DNA of 64,000 nucleotides from Haloquadratum walsbyi J07HQW2 (GTDB lineage Archaea > Halobacteriota > Halobacteria > Halobacteriales > Haloferacaceae): contig NZ_KE356561.1 in the NCBI RefSeq assembly GCF_000415985.1, forward strand, positions 1,547,487 through 1,611,486. Direction: 5' to 3'. This document shows positions 17,704-26,681 of the stretch, piece by piece (within the stretch, counting starts at the first letter, position 1; every line of letters begins with the position of its first letter). The position numbers and the translations under genes were made by a program. The notes under the pieces were generated by a model. That model did no database searches, was not told where the DNA came from, and worked only from the letters and a program-made list of their open reading frames with translations.

Positions 17704-18138
17704 TTACTCAAGTCTGAATGACTGACCATCTGTCTCTGGTCGGTCGAGGTCTTCAAGATGGATGATTTCTTCTTCCTCATCGAGTTGATCTTGAAGATGA
17801 TTGAGATATTGTTTGTGCTCCTCAAGCTGTTCACGAAGATGTTCAGTCTCCAGTTCAAGCCGTTCGTGCTCACGGACGAATCCCTTTGGGACGGTCACAG
17901 TTGGAGGAAAGGAGTCTGTTATATCATCATCGCCTGATTGAGTTTTTTGAACTTCATGATCAGGAACGAGTTGTACAGCACCTTCATGTGCGACAAGTGT
18001 GTCAACATATTCCCGAAAGACAGCAGAGAGTGAAATATCACGCTCCTCAGCAATTTCACGAAGTGTCTCAAAGGCGTCTTCATTCACCCGAAACGAGATT
18101 GTCTTATTTTTGTTTTTATCCGCGTTTGCACTGCCCAT
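17704..18138 (-). CDS. Ribbon-helix-helix protein with C-terminal coiled coil
   Basis: 144 residues. Residues about 10-50 (KTISFRVNEDAFETLREIAE, then ERDISLSAVFREYVDTLVAH) fit a CopG/MetJ-type ribbon-helix-helix: a beta strand with alternating polar residues, then two helices. Residues 85-130 are a heptad-rich, acidic coiled coil (REHERLELETEHLREQLEEH and following), likely to extend the dimer. Such proteins bind DNA as dimers of dimers, often as autorepressors. No toxin-like partner gene lies beside it, so a toxin-antitoxin role is not supported. The start at 18138 gives a short polar lead before the strand. Confidence 0.75.
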   Translation of the reverse strand: MGSANADKNKNKTISFRVNEDAFETLREIAEERDISLSAVFREYVDTLVAHEGAVQLVPDHEVQKTQSGDDDITDSFPPTVTVPKGFVREHERLELETEHLREQLEEHKQYLNHLQDQLDEEEEIIHLEDLDRPETDGQSFRLE

Positions 18139-18384
18139 CTGTATATTAACCTAACTCAGGCAGTTCACTTAATAATTCGTCGGACACACGTCTGTTGCAT
18201 TGTTGGCTGTACGATATGAATACAAGAGAGAGATGCGATGATCACCATCAATCATAATCGTGCTGTGAATATAACTGCATACTACCGAAAACCACTATCA
18301 CGGTTGCTTAACAATTGTGAGGCTACCCCGAACCCTCAGTGTCAATGAAGTCGACAGATATGGGGGAGTAAGTAGTGAAGCAGT

Positions 18385-19008
18385 TCACAGATTTTGTGTA
18401 GTCCCTTCGGGAGATGCTGTGTTGAGTTCGTCACCGGACTCATCAAGACTTTCAACGGCAGAAACAGTCGACTCGATATATTGATCAACAGACATTTCAT
18501 ATTCGTCGTTTGCCATTCGAGCATACTCGTTTCCTTCGTCCCCAAATGCAGCAATTCGGTCAAGTGTTCGCTCAGCTGTCTCAACAACCCAGCGGTCTCG
18601 TGTTGCTGCATCAACGACGGTGATTGATTCTGGACGAACAGATACATTCGTCGTACCATCGTCAGTCTCAAACGTACGCGGTTTTCCACTGACAGCAACG
18701 TATGCTGGAGGGTCAAGCTCACGAAGTTCCTGTGCTGCCTCAGGCTGGTACTGACCAGCATACACAAAAAACGTTCCTGTTGGGTCAACGATCCGACCAC
18801 GCCAGTATTCGTTATCCTCACCAACGTCTTCAGTTTCAGTGAGTGTTCCTATGACGAAGACACGATTTGCTTTCGCACCAGTCGGGAATAACAAATATAC
18901 CGGTGCTCGATCATCATCCGATTCCTTGAAACTAAATGCAGCGTCGTTAAACTCTGCAGCAAACGCACGCTTTGCGACCTCACGTGTCGGAATATCATCA
19001 GCACTCAT
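18385..19008 (-). CDS. rpap3: RPA-associated protein (COG3390)
   Basis: 207 residues. One OB-fold region covers about 35-120 (APVYLLFPTGAKANRVFVIG; WRGRIVDPTGTFFVYAGQYQ; YVAVSGKPRTFETDDGTTNV). This matches the haloarchaeal COG3390 proteins that are co-transcribed with an RPA gene and interact with its product in single-stranded DNA binding and repair. The start lies one base after the stop of the RPA gene. The remainder is helical and acidic, and the tail after about 180 is disordered. The assignment to the third RPA pair rests on the length of the partner (about 310 residues) and is an inference; rpap1 is the alternative. Confidence 0.85.
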   Translation of the reverse strand: MSADDIPTREVAKRAFAAEFNDAAFSFKESDDDRAPVYLLFPTGAKANRVFVIGTLTETEDVGEDNEYWRGRIVDPTGTFFVYAGQYQPEAAQELRELDPPAYVAVSGKPRTFETDDGTTNVSVRPESITVVDAATRDRWVVETAERTLDRIAAFGDEGNEYARMANDEYEMSVDQYIESTVSAVESLDESGDELNTASPEGTTQNL

Positions 19009-19009
19009 C

Positions 19010-19942
19010 TCAGATCGACCTCGCTTTAATCAGGACCGATTCTGGATCAGTTGGATTAGTAAGGTGATCAACAGTATCTGCAAGAATATATCGACCTAGT
19101 TCCGGTCCAGAGATACGGTAATATGCACCGATAAGATCTTGACGAATTTCCTCAACAACAACTGAGGTATCAAGCGCGTCCCGAGCCATCTGTTGTGCCT
19201 CAGTTAGTGTAATCCCGCTTAATTTTTCAGTCATCTCACGGGTGAATATGACTTCAGTGACAGCTTCACCATCGTCAATAACACCTTTGATTCGGAGATC
19301 AAACTCACCATCCACTGTTCCATGTTCGGAGCATCGACCATTTTGAAGAACGCGCGTACATCCATCAATAGGACATCGCTTGATCAGTCCACTGCCAGAT
19401 TGGATATCAATGAGTGCCCCCTCGATCGTTGTTGCACTGTCACCAACTTTGATATCAGTATTGAGCTGTTCAATCGCGGTCGTTCGATTGAGCTTTACCG
19501 AGTAATCGCCCTGATATTCATCAGTAACAACATTTTCGAGCGAATAAACGGCACCTTCTTCGATTGGTGGGAGATCAGATGTCTCGAAGGCAACGAATTT
19601 AGTGCGTCCTGATTCATCACCAATCAAGCCAACCTGTGCGATAGCCTCGTTTTGTGGTTCCCAGAGTTCGACAACTTTTGCAGTGACATCGATCCATCGT
19701 TCATCCTCATCGATTGATGCCAGTGGAACCTCCTCATTCTCTCCAGCTCCGCTTAGTTCGTCTCGGTCAATACCAGCTTCTTCAAGATAGCTGTTGACAA
19801 CTGATCGACGAGCCTCATCAGCTGGAACACTGTATTCCTCTACCAATGTGTCGAGACGGTCACGGACCGTCGCCTCATCAACATTTAGCTCCTCAGAGAA
19901 CTGTTCCGCAATCTCCGCTGCATGCGTTTGCAGGTCTGTCAT
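19010..19942 (-). CDS. rpa3: Single-stranded DNA-binding replication protein A
   Basis: 310 residues. An N-terminal helical domain (about 1-60: AAEIAEQFSEELNVDEATVR) is followed by an OB fold (about 75-165: WIDVTAKVVELWEPQNEAIA; GRTKFVAFETSDLPPIEEGA). Then comes a second region with a zinc-binding cluster, CPIDGC...CSEHG (about 190-210), as in the C-terminal domain of RPA70. It coats single-stranded DNA in replication and repair. The ATG at 19942 (MTDLQTHA) is preferred to 19972, because the ten extra residues do not fit the family N-terminus. It forms an operon with the COG3390 gene. The paralogue number (rpa3, not rpa1) is inferred from length and the single OB domain. Confidence 0.85.
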   Translation of the reverse strand: MTDLQTHAAEIAEQFSEELNVDEATVRDRLDTLVEEYSVPADEARRSVVNSYLEEAGIDRDELSGAGENEEVPLASIDEDERWIDVTAKVVELWEPQNEAIAQVGLIGDESGRTKFVAFETSDLPPIEEGAVYSLENVVTDEYQGDYSVKLNRTTAIEQLNTDIKVGDSATTIEGALIDIQSGSGLIKRCPIDGCTRVLQNGRCSEHGTVDGEFDLRIKGVIDDGEAVTEVIFTREMTEKLSGITLTEAQQMARDALDTSVVVEEIRQDLIGAYYRISGPELGRYILADTVDHLTNPTDPESVLIKARSI

Positions 19943-20278
19943 AATATTACTCGCCTCCACCCTGTTTTTCAATGGGAGGCATAGAATGATAATTTCTCTG
20001 TGGATAATAAACTGTCGTGAGTATGGTGAAAGTGAAATTTTGATCCCGTGATCGTGAATGTAATAATCTGTCTTATAATATCATACACGGTCACACAAGA
20101 AGCTTCAATTTGAGGTACTCATCTTTGTCGCCCGTGATGTGCTACTTTCACTGATGTCTCCTATATTAATTCAAAAGCACACTGACAGGGAATTTGTGAG
20201 GATTCTTTAATATATTCTATGATGCTTTCTTAGCTACACCAGTGAGATTATATTTACTGGATGATTGAAATTATATCA

Positions 20279-20671
20279 ATGGACGAACGACTCAAGTCGT
20301 TCCTCCGGAAGCAATTTCGTGAGGCTGGTCGAGAGTACGCTCGTGCACGAGATGCGTATCAATCGGGTCAAAAATGTGCTGAGACTGAGGATAACACAGA
20401 CTCAGTAACGAACGGTCAAGAAAATCAAAACGAAGCTACGTCTGAACAAGAAGAAATGGACACACTCAGAGTTAGACACAGACACACACACCCATCATCC
20501 GTGTTTGCATGCGATGACACAGGGCAAGTCCGAATTGTGTGTCGGCGCGCCGCAGAAAAGCGCAGTGTCACGGTGGATAGCGAGGCTCGTCCATCCTGTT
20601 TCGAGTCCGGACATCCTGATTGTGAGGGGTGCGTGCGAGATATTCGGGATGGAATCGTTGAAACATGGTAG
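20279..20671 (+). CDS. Small haloarchaeal Cys-rich protein, function unknown
   Basis: 130 residues. The N-terminus is basic and helical (MDERLKSFLRKQFREAGREY). A charged, Gln/Asn/Glu-rich linker follows, then a C-terminal domain with Cys and His (HRHTHPSSVFACDD; VRIVCRRAAEKRS; RPSCFESGHPDCEGCVRDI) that could bind zinc. The internal ATG at 20279 is chosen over 20261 because the TATA-like GATTATATTTAC lies 28 bp before it, giving a leaderless message. The stop is 10 bp before the start of the sugar nucleotidyltransferase gene, so the two probably share a transcript. No function is known to me. Confidence 0.7.
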   Translation: MDERLKSFLRKQFREAGREYARARDAYQSGQKCAETEDNTDSVTNGQENQNEATSEQEEMDTLRVRHRHTHPSSVFACDDTGQVRIVCRRAAEKRSVTVDSEARPSCFESGHPDCEGCVRDIRDGIVETW

Positions 20672-20681
20672 CACGATAACG

Positions 20682-21830
20682 ATGGAAGCAACAAATGATG
20701 TTGACTCAACTGCCACCAATATTGTCGGCGTTGTTCTTGCTGGTGGGATTGGATCAAGACTATATCCCGCAAGCCGAGGACATCGACCAAAGCAGTTTCT
20801 CTCACTTTTCGGCAATCGCTCATTTCTCACACGAACAGTTGATCGGCTTCGTGGAGTCACTGACTCAGTCTTCATACTCACCCGCGATGAATTTGTTGAA
20901 GCAGTCACAGAACAGGTCTCGGACGTGACAGTAATAACCGAGCCAGCTAGACGAGACACGGGACCAGCAGCTCTGTATGCGACACAACATATTAGAAAAA
21001 CATACGATACTGACCCAGTCGTGCTTCTTGCGCCAAGTGACCATGTTGTTGGAGCAGGATTTGATACTGCTATGAAACGTATGAGTACTGTTGCTGCGAA
21101 GACTGACCGACTCGTGACTCTTGGCATCACTCCAACCCGACCGGAGACAGGATATGGATATATCGAGCCAGCAGAATCATCTAATACTGTTGATAATATC
21201 AATGGCGACGCAGTATCTTGGCAATCGGTTCACTCATTCCATGAGAAGCCAAAACCCGAAATGGCAGAACAGTATATCGAGGCGGGACACTATTGGAATG
21301 CTGGAATATTCGCCTGGCGACCCACGGTGTTCAATGCTGTTGTAGCCGATTCACCACTTGCATCATTACAGGTCGTCTTGCGCGATGATACAGATAAGTC
21401 AGTCGCCGACGCGTTTGCTGCAAGCGACTCACAGAGTGTTGATCGAGCTATCTTTGAGCAATCTGAGGCAACTGCGGTCGTTCCAACTGAGATGATATGG
21501 GACGACATCGGCACATGGGATGCTTTTGATCGACTTGCCACGCAGGACGAACTGACCGATGGAACTGTTGATACACAAGCTGTATCAGGGCATAATAAAC
21601 AGTCTAATACCACAACATGCGAAGAAACCGTCACCGTTGGTGACGTTGAGGTTCAGGTAATTGATGGTACAGATAATATTATTGCAGGCAATGGTGGTCA
21701 CATATCGGCAGTTGGTGTCTCTGGACTCATTATCGTCACATGGGATGACCGGACGCTTGTTATAGATAAAGATGAAGCTCAATCGGTTAGAACACTTGTC
21801 TCAAAGCTTCGTGAAAACGGGGTTTTCTGA
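20682..21830 (+). CDS. manC: Mannose-1-phosphate guanylyltransferase (GDP-mannose pyrophosphorylase)
   Basis: 382 residues. The nucleotidyltransferase signature VVLAGGIGSRLYPASRGHRP, followed by KQFLSLFGNRSFLTRTVDRL, is at about 14-50. LLAPSDHVV carries the metal-binding Asp near 115. HEKPKPEMAEQYIEAGHYWN and GIFAW, near 190-215, match the mannose-1-phosphate family. It makes GDP-mannose for glycoprotein or polysaccharide synthesis. The isomerase cupin domain of bifunctional ManC/AlgA is absent; a short left-handed beta-helix-like tail (about 290-380) ends the protein. The long frame from 20505 is rejected, since its first 59 codons overlap the preceding gene and look non-coding. The start at 20682 is 10 bp after that gene. 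Confidence 0.85.
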   Translation: MEATNDVDSTATNIVGVVLAGGIGSRLYPASRGHRPKQFLSLFGNRSFLTRTVDRLRGVTDSVFILTRDEFVEAVTEQVSDVTVITEPARRDTGPAALYATQHIRKTYDTDPVVLLAPSDHVVGAGFDTAMKRMSTVAAKTDRLVTLGITPTRPETGYGYIEPAESSNTVDNINGDAVSWQSVHSFHEKPKPEMAEQYIEAGHYWNAGIFAWRPTVFNAVVADSPLASLQVVLRDDTDKSVADAFAASDSQSVDRAIFEQSEATAVVPTEMIWDDIGTWDAFDRLATQDELTDGTVDTQAVSGHNKQSNTTTCEETVTVGDVEVQVIDGTDNIIAGNGGHISAVGVSGLIIVTWDDRTLVIDKDEAQSVRTLVSKLRENGVF

Positions 21831-21859
21831 TTTTGACGCTGCTTCAATCGGATAAAATA

Positions 21860-22474
21860 TCAAAATCTTGTTGTGTCAGGATTCCGATTTGGATTTGTTT
21901 TGATATCATTATTTTTTTTATTACCAGAACGTCGAACTTGTATGGTTCCATCATTTGTTACGCCGACCAACAGCCACTGTTTGACTTCTCTCCCACGGAC
22001 GGCATCACCAGCAGCATCAGCTACTGCTTTCATTAATTCAGGGGCAGTTCGTGTTACCTTCACTCCTTCAATATCACATGCATCATACACTTTTTTTGGC
22101 ACATCATAGAGATCGGTTCCAGCTTCAATTGAGACCTGTACAGGTGCAGTGAGTGCCTCAGCGAATCCAACAGTCTCACGTGCTTTCTTGACATTCTCTC
22201 GGGCACTTGATTCGACGCTTGAGACGTTTGCCCGAGAGGTACCAAGAGCAGTAGCAATTCGAGACTGCCGATATCCGCGCTCACGCAGTATGAGTACTTC
22301 CGCTTGGCGTCGTGTGAGGACATTTATGTCAGGATCGAATCCAATTTCTCTAAGGATCGCATCGACATCAAGATCCTCGGTGTCATTTTCTTTTTCTTTT
22401 TTATCTGAATGTGAGTCAACGCTATTGTCAGAAGTGGTTTCTACCTTCGTATCGAGTTTTTCATTATCTGTCAT
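21860..22474 (-). CDS. Tfx family DNA-binding protein
   Basis: 204 residues. After a disordered acidic, Lys/Asp/Ser-rich lead (1-40) comes the Tfx helix-turn-helix (about 52-90: VLTRRQAEVLILRERGYRQS, then RIATALGTSRANVSSVESSA). The C-terminal domain (about 95-170) includes VQVSIEAGTDLYDVPKKVYD. Tfx proteins are archaeal regulators, first described as activators binding near molybdoenzyme promoters. The C-terminal tail is basic and Asn/Lys-rich (NKKNNDIKTNPNRNPD). It is transcribed toward the manC gene (convergent), with a short T-rich gap between. Confidence 0.85.
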   Translation of the reverse strand: MTDNEKLDTKVETTSDNSVDSHSDKKEKENDTEDLDVDAILREIGFDPDINVLTRRQAEVLILRERGYRQSRIATALGTSRANVSSVESSARENVKKARETVGFAEALTAPVQVSIEAGTDLYDVPKKVYDACDIEGVKVTRTAPELMKAVADAAGDAVRGREVKQWLLVGVTNDGTIQVRRSGNKKNNDIKTNPNRNPDTTRF

Positions 22475-22711
22475 ATGCTGTAATATTATAAACTTCTCTA
22501 TTTGATTAATCGTCTGACATAAATATCTCGATAGAAACGATTGTGGTTGATTAATACTGTATTGTTGATATCAATTGTGTTGTCTCTATCATATTATAAT
22601 ATGAGTACCCCCAAGAGCGCCACGGTGAGTAGCGATGGGACGTGTTCTGTCGATTTCGTCCTCAACACCGGTTGCAATCATCTATATCTGCTATTTAGTA
22701 AAAGAAGTGAT

Positions 22712-23212
22712 TTATCCGCCCCAGAAATTATCCCGACTTCCAAGTGCAGTTGATCGGTCTGACCCAGAACTGCTGTTCTTGCTGCCAGTATTTGTAGTTG
22801 ACTCATCGTCATGAACCACGTCGTTGTTGAGCTCATCAGTATCGGTATCGGCATCGTCATTATCATCGTCCTCATCGGTTGGAAGTCGTTCAACGATTTC
22901 TTTCGCTGTCGCATGATTTGATTTGACGCGATCAATTCGTACAACGGCTTGCGATGTCGGTAGCAATCCATCAATAAGGATTATGAACCCATCGTCAGTG
23001 CGCCCAACACCTGCTCCGCTCTCATGAATATCATCAACTTCAACAATGACCTCCTCACCAGGCTTAACAGGCTGAGCTTTTAGATCCTGAATTGGTTGAT
23101 CATAACTACTACACCACTCAGCTCCGCCGCGGTCACCGTAAAACTGACATCCCATTCCACTGATTCGCTCGGAGTATCTGGGGCAGTCATCTGCAAGCGG
23201 ACACTCGGACAT
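22712..23212 (-). CDS. TRAM domain protein with N-terminal Cys cluster
   Basis: 166 residues. The N-terminus has four Cys in 35 residues (SECPLADDCPRY; GMGCQF; EWCSS), a possible metal site. The TRAM domain spans about 48-110 (VKPGEEVIVEVDDIHESGAG, VGRTDDGFIILIDGLLPTSQ, AVVRIDRVKSNHATAKEIVE). The last 50 residues are an Asp/Asn/Ser-rich disordered tail. TRAM proteins of this size bind RNA, and the Cys cluster makes this one distinct from the protein at 1015-1569. Divergent from the membrane protein gene that starts at 23302. Its exact role is unknown. Confidence 0.8.
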   Translation of the reverse strand: MSECPLADDCPRYSERISGMGCQFYGDRGGAEWCSSYDQPIQDLKAQPVKPGEEVIVEVDDIHESGAGVGRTDDGFIILIDGLLPTSQAVVRIDRVKSNHATAKEIVERLPTDEDDDNDDADTDTDELNNDVVHDDESTTNTGSKNSSSGSDRSTALGSRDNFWGG

Positions 23213-23301
23213 ATTATATTGTACAATTGCCCAGTCTAAAGAACTTGCGAGGAAATATTGATATAAACAATGCTTTTTATCATATTAAGATAGCTGTGCG
23301 T

Positions 23302-24054
23302 ATGAACGTTAGCACTAATCAGTATGTCCCGGAATTTGCCATCATAGTAGGTGTATTCTTCGGTCTTGTTGCTATTATCTCAGGAGCTATTCTTAATTGG
23401 GGGCTCACTGCGACGGTCTTCGCGTGCGCTACCGGTTCGTATCCTTTTATTGGGTTTGGAGTGCTTCGTGATGAAAATCCAGCTGAAACAATTCGACCGC
23501 GGTGGGTGTTGATACTAGGAGCATTGATTGGAATGCTTGGAACTGTTGGAACGCTTTATACAATGTTTGGAGGGCACAATTCGGTCGCTGCTGTAATCAA
23601 CTCTCTGTTTATTGGGTTTATTCTCATGTCACCACCAGCGAGTTATGCGGTTCACTACGGCGTGAACGTCAATCCACTTACTCCACAAGTGACGGCTGGA
23701 GGGTGTCTTCTCGTCGGTATTGGATACATGTTTGTCGGTTTAATCTCAGTACCGTTGATCGGTGTTCTTCTTGGTTCTGGAATTGGAATTAGCGGCGCCT
23801 TGTATGCGACCGCTCGTGGTGTTACGCCAACTCAACAAACAAAACGACAAGTAGCAGTCTTGAGTGGTATCGTTGGTATCACCGTTGCATTTATTGGAAC
23901 CGTTGGAGTCGGATATGTTGGTAATAGCGGGAATATCAATAGCGGTGAATGGCTCTTCGTCGGGGCGGCAATAGCGTTTGCACCAAGTCTGTATACTGCA
24001 TTGACTGGTGGACAGACCAGCAAGCAGGAATCAGCGTGGTTCTTCAATAAATAA
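23302..24054 (+). CDS. Polytopic membrane protein, function unknown
   Basis: 250 residues with seven or eight hydrophobic segments, Gly-rich in the manner of small transporters or channels (VPEFAIIVGVFFGLVAIISG; LILGALIGMLGTVGTLYTMF; ALIAFAPSLYTAL-like C-terminal helix). No charged catalytic motif is seen in the membrane. The start is the ATG at 23302: the TATA-like TTTTTATCAT at about 23272 sits roughly 30 bp before it. The longer frame from 23227 adds a polar stretch that does not look like a signal. Neighbours (TRAM protein, radical SAM protein) give no clear functional hint. Confidence 0.75.
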   Translation: MNVSTNQYVPEFAIIVGVFFGLVAIISGAILNWGLTATVFACATGSYPFIGFGVLRDENPAETIRPRWVLILGALIGMLGTVGTLYTMFGGHNSVAAVINSLFIGFILMSPPASYAVHYGVNVNPLTPQVTAGGCLLVGIGYMFVGLISVPLIGVLLGSGIGISGALYATARGVTPTQQTKRQVAVLSGIVGITVAFIGTVGVGYVGNSGNINSGEWLFVGAAIAFAPSLYTALTGGQTSKQESAWFFNK

Positions 24055-24069
24055 AATAGCGAACAATAA

Positions 24070-25065
24070 TTACGCTAGCGGCGTCCGCTCAACAACTGTC
24101 CCATCGACTGTTGGATACTGTTCAACAATTTCACCGTCATCAACATCGCCATCCTCGATCATCTCTTCAAGTAGCCACCATGCGATTTCGACATGGTCCG
24201 ATTTGACAGTATAAAATTCATCTGGGACACCAAGCATATCAAATGTTTTTGGAGCAACCCATGTTTTACCATATACAATCGTCCCATCGTCTGTAATCTC
24301 ATCAAATGAGCGACCAACAATCTGTGCCATTCGCTTGAGACGATTCCGATGCTGTGCAGCGTCCTTGAATACAGATGTACAGAAGTACACTTGCTCGTGA
24401 TTCCCCATAGTGTCGAGAATCGCCTCTTTAGATCCTTCAACAGCCGACATATGCCCATCTTGAAGTTCATATCCCTTCTGCTGCATCCGACGATAATTGC
24501 CGTCTGACATCTCAAACTCATTCACGTTACAGAACTCAGCGGCACCCTCATCGAGGAATTCAAGAAATTCTGACTCTGCACGAATTCCTGGAATTTCAAA
24601 TGCAGGGGTAAGTCCCTCTTCGCGTGCAATATAGAGAATATCTTCCCACTCAGTACCGTGGAGACTACCCCACTGTTCGTATGGCGGGTGGAATCGAATC
24701 TCATCAAGTCCAGCTGATGCAAGTGCACGCATGTTTTCTCGCCCTCCGGTGATTCCAGTGTATAAATGCGTATGATGATCCGAACCAAATTCGTCCTTCA
24801 GAAGTGATAGATAACGGGTTGTCTTTGCTAACGCCTCCTGTGGTTCGCCACCAGTAATTGAGGTGCCAAGCGCATCCATGCGACGTGCTTCTGCAATAAT
24901 ATCGGAGTCGGACTCGACAAGCCGTTCATTTGCGTACACGTCAGTGACGTTTTTTCGATTCTCACCTAGGGGGCAATAAAAACAGTCACGCTGATCACAG
25001 TAACCGTAGACAAAAAGTACCATTTTGCCGCCTTTTGCGCACTGTTCGCACCCCTTTGAAATCAT
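24070..25065 (-). CDS. Radical SAM protein (COG2108-like)
   Basis: 331 residues. The N-terminus has CEQCAKGGKMVLFVYGYCDQ, then RDCFYCPLGENRK. The iron-sulfur cysteines therefore sit as C-x4-C-x2-C (CDQRDCFYC), against the usual x3, with an additional CxxC upstream at residues 6-9. SITGGEPQEALAKTTRYLSL is the GGEP motif that binds the SAM amino group. The remainder follows a TIM-barrel pattern (LHTYTG-like strand, EIRFHPPYEQW, PAFEIPGIRAESEFLEFLDE). It resembles archaeal COG2108 enzymes, whose reaction is not established. Start at 25065. Convergent with the membrane protein gene, 15 bp from its end, so no operon. Confidence 0.85.
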   Translation of the reverse strand: MISKGCEQCAKGGKMVLFVYGYCDQRDCFYCPLGENRKNVTDVYANERLVESDSDIIAEARRMDALGTSITGGEPQEALAKTTRYLSLLKDEFGSDHHTHLYTGITGGRENMRALASAGLDEIRFHPPYEQWGSLHGTEWEDILYIAREEGLTPAFEIPGIRAESEFLEFLDEGAAEFCNVNEFEMSDGNYRRMQQKGYELQDGHMSAVEGSKEAILDTMGNHEQVYFCTSVFKDAAQHRNRLKRMAQIVGRSFDEITDDGTIVYGKTWVAPKTFDMLGVPDEFYTVKSDHVEIAWWLLEEMIEDGDVDDGEIVEQYPTVDGTVVERTPLA

Positions 25066-25525
25066 ATATTAGGTGTAGTCAATGAAGCCTCAAAAGTCGT
25101 GCTACTTGCGATGGAACAGAATAACCGTCGAAGATACATGTGCCCAGTAACAGTTACTCTGATAGATTTAATATTCAATACAATCTGTACAAATGGATAC
25201 TCTTATTCTTACTCTTACCTCCGGAGAACAGCATGAAGTAAAAAATCTCTGTATTGCTCACTCTGTAAAGTTCATGAATCATCAAGAGGATAGAGTGTAT
25301 TACTCTTCTGTTTACTCAACATAGGTTCAATACGACATCTAAACGGGACATCCGGTTTCGCTGTTAATCCCAAGTAGAAAATTCCCATATGCAATGATAA
25401 CTATACCTTTGCACATACTCACATTACTCCGGTTTAGTTCATTACTCACATTATATTGGATTAAAAATATGAGCCACGGTGGTGTTGCCCCCGAAAACAG
25501 ATATATGCTTAGGATGTATCACTGA
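25066..25525. other. Intergenic region, no gene seen
   Basis: 460 bp, AT-rich, between the divergent radical SAM and DUF373 genes. A TATA-like AGATATATGCTTA at about 25498-25510 lies some 25 bp before the ATG at 25526. No repeat or RNA gene was recognised; it may hold promoters for both genes. Confidence 0.4.
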
Positions 25526-26665
25526 ATGATGCTCTTGGTCCTCTGTGTTGATCTTGATGACGATCTGGGTCGGAAGACCGGTCTTCAGACGCCTGTCATC
25601 GGTCGTGAGACCATCGAACGTGCGGCTGTCGATCTTGCGACAGCAGATCCAGAGGATTCAGATGTAAATGTATTATTTCAAGGAATCCATCAATATGATA
25701 ATCTAACCAATGATACAACCGTTGGTGAAGATGTTGCGGTCGCCGCTGTGACTGGCGTTGACGGGGGAGATGTCGAGGCGAACCGTGTTATTGGGGAGGA
25801 AATTGACCGCGTACTTGCTGGACTCTCAACTGGTGAGAATATTAATGCGATTGTGATTACCGATGGTGCACAGGATGAATCTATACTGCCAGTGATCCGC
25901 TCTCGAGTCCCAATCGACAGTGTTAGACGTGTCGTTGTACGACAGGCACAAGATCTTGAATCGATTTATTATACGATGAAACAAGTACTTGCGGACGCTG
26001 AGACACGGGGAACCGTTCTTATTCCACTTGGTATTTTGCTTCTCATCTACCCATTTGTCACGGTCGCAAGTCTGTTTGATGTCCCTGGTGCAGTCGTACT
26101 TGGGATTATTTCAGGACTCTTAGGCTTGTACACACTCTCACGGGGGCTTGGTATTGAGGATGTACTTGATGATATGGTTGCTCGGACACGAGACGTGCTC
26201 TATGAGGGACGTGTGACGTTCATCACGTATGTTGCTGCGATTGCACTTATTATCGTAGGTGGATTCCGTGGATATGCACTCCTGCAACTTGTTCGCCAGG
26301 CAGTTTCTGAGATGACTCTCGTACTCGGGGCAGCAGCGTTTGTCCACGGGTCAGTTCAGTGGTTCGCAGCCGCGGGTGTCACATCTAGTCTTGGTCAAGT
26401 GACAGATGAGTATCTCGCTGATCGATTTCGATGGCGATATTTGAACGCCCCGTTCTATGTGGGTGCTATTTCCATCGTATTATACGTTGTCTCTGGATTT
26501 TTTCTTCCTGGAGGTGCTGCTGCAGGGCAGTCGTTTTCGCTCGCACAACTTGCCGTTGGACTAACCGCAGGAACACTACTCGGGGTGCTCAGTACACTGG
26601 CGTTTGCGGTTGCTGAATCCCGATTTCCAACGACAACATCAGGTTCAGATCCACCGCGAGGATAA
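25526..26665 (+). CDS. DUF373 family membrane protein
   Basis: 379 residues. The cytoplasmic N-domain (1-165) begins LLVLCVDLDDDLGRKTGLQT and has the conserved GGDVEANRVIGEEIDRVLAG and VITDGAQDESILPVIRSRVP. The second half has six or so membrane helices (TVLIPLGILLLIYPFVTVAS; FITYVAAIALIIVGGFRGYA and others). This is the archaeal DUF373 (COG2237) architecture, whose function is unknown; the Asp-rich N-domain suggests nucleotide or metal binding. There are adjacent ATGs at 25526 and 25529. Convergent with the prenyl synthase gene, 16 bp away. Confidence 0.9.
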   Translation: MMLLVLCVDLDDDLGRKTGLQTPVIGRETIERAAVDLATADPEDSDVNVLFQGIHQYDNLTNDTTVGEDVAVAAVTGVDGGDVEANRVIGEEIDRVLAGLSTGENINAIVITDGAQDESILPVIRSRVPIDSVRRVVVRQAQDLESIYYTMKQVLADAETRGTVLIPLGILLLIYPFVTVASLFDVPGAVVLGIISGLLGLYTLSRGLGIEDVLDDMVARTRDVLYEGRVTFITYVAAIALIIVGGFRGYALLQLVRQAVSEMTLVLGAAAFVHGSVQWFAAAGVTSSLGQVTDEYLADRFRWRYLNAPFYVGAISIVLYVVSGFFLPGGAAAGQSFSLAQLAVGLTAGTLLGVLSTLAFAVAESRFPTTTSGSDPPRG

Positions 26666-26681
26666 CGATACAACTGAGCGT

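Noticed and set aside
17704-18138. RHH protein as an antitoxin
   Set aside because: No toxin-sized partner gene overlaps or adjoins it.
20505-20681. Long N-terminal extension of manC
   Set aside because: It overlaps the preceding gene in another frame and lacks family similarity; the ATG at 20682 is 10 bp after that gene.
20495-21202. 235-codon minus-strand frame over manC
   Set aside because: No motif; antisense to a well-recognised nucleotidyltransferase.
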